Source of the DNA: Alphaproteobacteria bacterium
GTDB lineage: Bacteria; Pseudomonadota; Alphaproteobacteria; SHVP01
Length of the DNA: 8,607 nt
NCBI GenBank assembly: GCA_026421105.1
Contig: JAPKDI010000042.1
Span: 1-8,607, forward strand
Direction of reading: 5' to 3'
Shown piece after piece: positions 6,528 through 8,607 of this stretch (position 1 is its first letter; every line of letters begins with the position of its first letter). The translations under genes and the position numbers were made by a program. The notes below the pieces were generated by a model. That model did no database searches and had not been told where the DNA came from. It saw nothing but the letters and a program-made list of their open reading frames with translations.

Positions 6528-6997
6528 TAATGCGGAACCTTGCTCTGTTGGCACTACTATTCAGTCTTCTAGCGGCACCGGCGGTTGCGCAATACGTGGA
6601 TCAGCCGTTGAGCGATCCGGTGTTGGAGAAGCGGGCACAGGGGCTTCACAAAGAAATCCGCTGCTTGGTTTGTCAGAACCAAGCGATTGCTGATTCAAAT
6701 GCCCACCTGGCGCGGCAATTGCGCGTGATTGTGCGCGAGCGGTTAGAAGCCGGCGACAACAATGACGACGTGAAAAGCTACCTTGTCGAACGCTATGGCG
6801 ACTGGGTGCTCATGCGGCCGCCGTTCAATGCCAGCACGCTTATTTTGTGGATTGCACCATTTATCATTCTTGCTTTTGTGTTGGGTGGCGCAGCGATGTT
6901 CGTCATCCGGCGTCGACGGCAACAGCAGATCGGCTTCGAACCGCTAGACTCGCAAGAAGAAGCTCGCCTTGCCGCAATTCTCGACGAACAAAACTAA
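6524..6997 (+). CDS. ccmH: Cytochrome c-type biogenesis protein CcmH (short, CcmI-separate type)
   Basis: Membrane-bound periplasmic thiol protein (157 aa) that interacts with apocytochrome c and CcmF during heme ligation. A signal peptide covers about 1-23, with likely cleavage after AVA before QYVDQPL. The redox motif is EIRCLVCQNQAIADSNAHLA with C47 and C50 (RCXXC). The helical domain continues with LVERYGDWVLMRPPF (87-101), followed by a C-terminal transmembrane helix (about 104-126) and a basic-to-acidic cytoplasmic tail. It lacks the fused TPR domain of the E. coli CcmH, which here is the separate ccmI. The ATG at 6524 overlaps the ccmG stop (ATGA); the in-frame ATG at 6530 is an alternative. 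The stop lies 21 bases before ccmI. Confidence 0.95.
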   Translation: MIMRNLALLALLFSLLAAPAVAQYVDQPLSDPVLEKRAQGLHKEIRCLVCQNQAIADSNAHLARQLRVIVRERLEAGDNNDDVKSYLVERYGDWVLMRPPFNASTLILWIAPFIILAFVLGGAAMFVIRRRRQQQIGFEPLDSQEEARLAAILDEQN

Positions 6998-7018
6998 GGG
7001 CCGACCGGGAACCCAACG

Positions 7019-8607
7019 ATGATCTGGATTGTTATTGCCCTGGTCCTGTTAGTGACCGTGGTGGCCATCGCCGTTCCGGTGCTGAACGCAAAGCCACCGC
7101 GCAGCGCATCGCAAGATTACGATCTTGCAGTATTCACCGATCAGATGAAGGAGCTTGAGCGTGACCAAGCTCGCGGTCTGATCAATGCCGAAGAGTACAA
7201 AGCGGCGCGTGCCGAAATCGGCCGGCGCATTCTGGCTGCCCAACGCATCGAGGGAGGCGCGACGAAGACGGCCACGCCCGGACGAGGCAACGCGATCGCT
7301 GCGGCAGCGGTGCTGCTGCTAATTCCGCTGGTCGCGACGCCGGTATACGTCTGGCGCGGCAATCCTGACCTGATCGGCGATCGGGTGGTCGCCCAACCGG
7401 TGCCAACAGCCCAGCCCGATCCGACGCAGCAAGCAGGCTTGGTTGAATCGGTGACCCGGCTAAAGACCCGTCTTGAAGCGATGCCTGAAGATTTTGACGG
7501 ATGGGTATTGTTGGGACGCTCCTACATGGTCACCCAACAGCCGTTATTGGCCATCGATGCCTACGCCAAAGCGATCGCCTTGCGACCCGACGACACGACC
7601 GTTCGTTCGTTCTTGGGTGAAGCGATCGTTTTCTCCGCAGATGGCACGGTGACTGAGACAGCGCGCGTGGCCTTCACGATGGCGGTCCAAGCCGACCCAA
7701 AGGACCCGGCGGCGCGGTTCTATTTGGGCATGGCCGATGCGCAAGCTGGAAACTTGCGCGCAGCCTTCGATTCCTGGATCGCGTTGGCGGCAGAAACACC
7801 CGTGGATGCGCCGTGGCGCCCCGTGCTGAACCAACAATTACGCGCGGCAGCACAGGAGCTGAGCGTCGACCTGGCTGCGGTGATGCCGGACGCAGCACCC
7901 GCGCCAGTGGTCACACCGGCGCCACGTGGCCCAAGCCGCGACGATGTCGAAGCCGCCCAACAGATGTCACCGGGTGAACGGCAAGACATGATCCGCGGCA
8001 TGGTCGCCCAACTTGCCGCGCGCCTTGAAGAGAACCCCGATGACGTCGAGGGCTGGGAACGCCTTGCGCGATCTTATCGGGTCTTGGGTGATAGCGAGAA
8101 AGCCGCAGAGGCGGAGGCAACCGTGCGGCAACTTCGGGGCGACGATGCGCCCCCGCCTCCGGCGCGTGCCGCGGCGCCAACAGACAACGGCGACCAGCAA
8201 GAACAGATCGAAGGCATGGTGGCGGGCCTCGCCGCCCGGCTTGAGGATGATCCGGCGGATCGCGAGGGATGGATCAGACTGACCCGCAGTTACCAGGTGT
8301 TGGAAGAACCGGCGAAGGCGCTCGACGCGTTTGAGGAGGCGACAGCCCAGTTTCCGAATGACGCAGAGCTACTACAACTTTTTGCCCGCGCGGTCATGCA
8401 ACAGGCCGCGCCCGACGCCGCCTTATCGAATCGGGCGTTCAACCTTTACCGCCGTGTCCTTGAAGCCCAGGGCGAGAATCCCGAGGCGCTCTACTTTGTC
8501 GGCCTCGGTGAAGCCCAACGCGAAAACCCCGACGAAGCGCGGCGGCTGTGGACCGCCTTGCTGCAATACCTCGAACCAGAGTCGGAAGCGCGCAGGGTCG
8601 TCGAAGG
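7019..8607 (+). CDS. ccmI: Cytochrome c biogenesis factor CcmI, TPR-expanded, 3' end beyond the window
   Basis: Apocytochrome c chaperone of the heme ligation complex; 529 complete codons are visible and the frame is open at the right edge. It has two N-terminal membrane helices (about 1-21 and 92-112) flanking the cytoplasmic CcmI-type loop, with VFTDQMKELERDQARGLINA at 38-57 and AEIGRRILAAQ at 65-75. The periplasmic part is TPR-rich. A unit of the form RLExxPxDxxGWxxLxRSYxV occurs three times, starting near residues 141, 325 and 397. TPR-like ARFYLGMADAQAGN (232-245) and ALYFVGLGEAQREN (490-503) follow the first and third units. Pro/Ala-rich linkers separate the units (292-306, 376-388). 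Many alphaproteobacterial CcmI proteins are, from memory, about 350-450 residues, so this one is long. The start ATG at 7019 is preceded by CGGGAA and follows ccmH by 21 bases. Confidence 0.93.
   Translation, partial: MIWIVIALVLLVTVVAIAVPVLNAKPPRSASQDYDLAVFTDQMKELERDQARGLINAEEYKAARAEIGRRILAAQRIEGGATKTATPGRGNAIAAAAVLLLIPLVATPVYVWRGNPDLIGDRVVAQPVPTAQPDPTQQAGLVESVTRLKTRLEAMPEDFDGWVLLGRSYMVTQQPLLAIDAYAKAIALRPDDTTVRSFLGEAIVFSADGTVTETARVAFTMAVQADPKDPAARFYLGMADAQAGNLRAAFDSWIALAAETPVDAPWRPVLNQQLRAAAQELSVDLAAVMPDAAPAPVVTPAPRGPSRDDVEAAQQMSPGERQDMIRGMVAQLAARLEENPDDVEGWERLARSYRVLGDSEKAAEAEATVRQLRGDDAPPPPARAAAPTDNGDQQEQIEGMVAGLAARLEDDPADREGWIRLTRSYQVLEEPAKALDAFEEATAQFPNDAELLQLFARAVMQQAAPDAALSNRAFNLYRRVLEAQGENPEALYFVGLGEAQRENPDEARRLWTALLQYLEPESEARRVVE
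7439..8356 (+). repeat. Three diverged copies of a TPR-containing unit inside ccmI
   Basis: Protein-level repeats begin at residue 141 (7439-7588), residue 325 (7991-8122) and residue 397 (8207-8356). Copies two and three share 16 of their first 22 residues (IRGMVAQLAARLEENP... against IEGMVAGLAARLEDDP...) and are 216 bases apart. Copy one is more distant, with RLEAMPEDFDGWVLLGRSYM. The DNA copies have diverged at many third positions, so the duplication is old. Each unit contains the A/B helices of a TPR hairpin preceded by a short helix. Confidence 0.7.

Overview
The window is GC-rich DNA from an alphaproteobacterium, most likely of the Rhodospirillales type. The basis is protein character and layout: an AcnA-type aconitase gene transcribed away from a cytochrome c maturation (System I) operon, with a separate ccmI gene and a divergent acnA/ccmA arrangement that is common in Alphaproteobacteria. 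No tRNA, rRNA, CRISPR array, insertion sequence or phage gene was seen.

Left edge, minus strand (1-374): the N-terminal part of aconitate hydratase (acnA), running off the window. Between acnA and ccmA (375-1072) lies a poorly defined minus-strand stretch. It holds a 91-residue hydrophobic reading frame (612-887) and a 59-residue frame (460-639) overlapping its end. The pieces read best as one small membrane-protein gene (about 460-970) broken by two single-base losses, or as two small overlapping genes.

Right part, plus strand (1073-8607): a complete run ccmA-ccmB-ccmC-ccmD-ccmE-ccmF-ccmG-ccmH and most of ccmI. All run in one direction with overlaps or very short gaps, apart from about 90-100 base spacers at ccmB/ccmC and ccmC/ccmD. 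CcmAB forms an ABC transporter-like motor. CcmC, with CcmD, loads heme onto the periplasmic heme chaperone CcmE. CcmG and CcmH keep the apocytochrome CXXCH cysteines reduced. CcmI captures apocytochrome c through its TPR domain, and CcmF/CcmH/CcmI carry out heme ligation. All expected signature residues are present, so the pathway looks functional.

I did not find a clearly new system; this is mostly a conserved housekeeping operon. The points that merit a second look are: (a) a 30-codon mini-ORF that exactly bridges ccmB and ccmC with TAATG junctions at both ends; (b) the probable decayed or frameshifted membrane-protein gene in the divergent region; (c) an enlarged CcmI with three copies of a TPR-containing unit; (d) extra cysteines in CcmG; (e) an open spacer frame between ccmC and ccmD ending in TAGTG.
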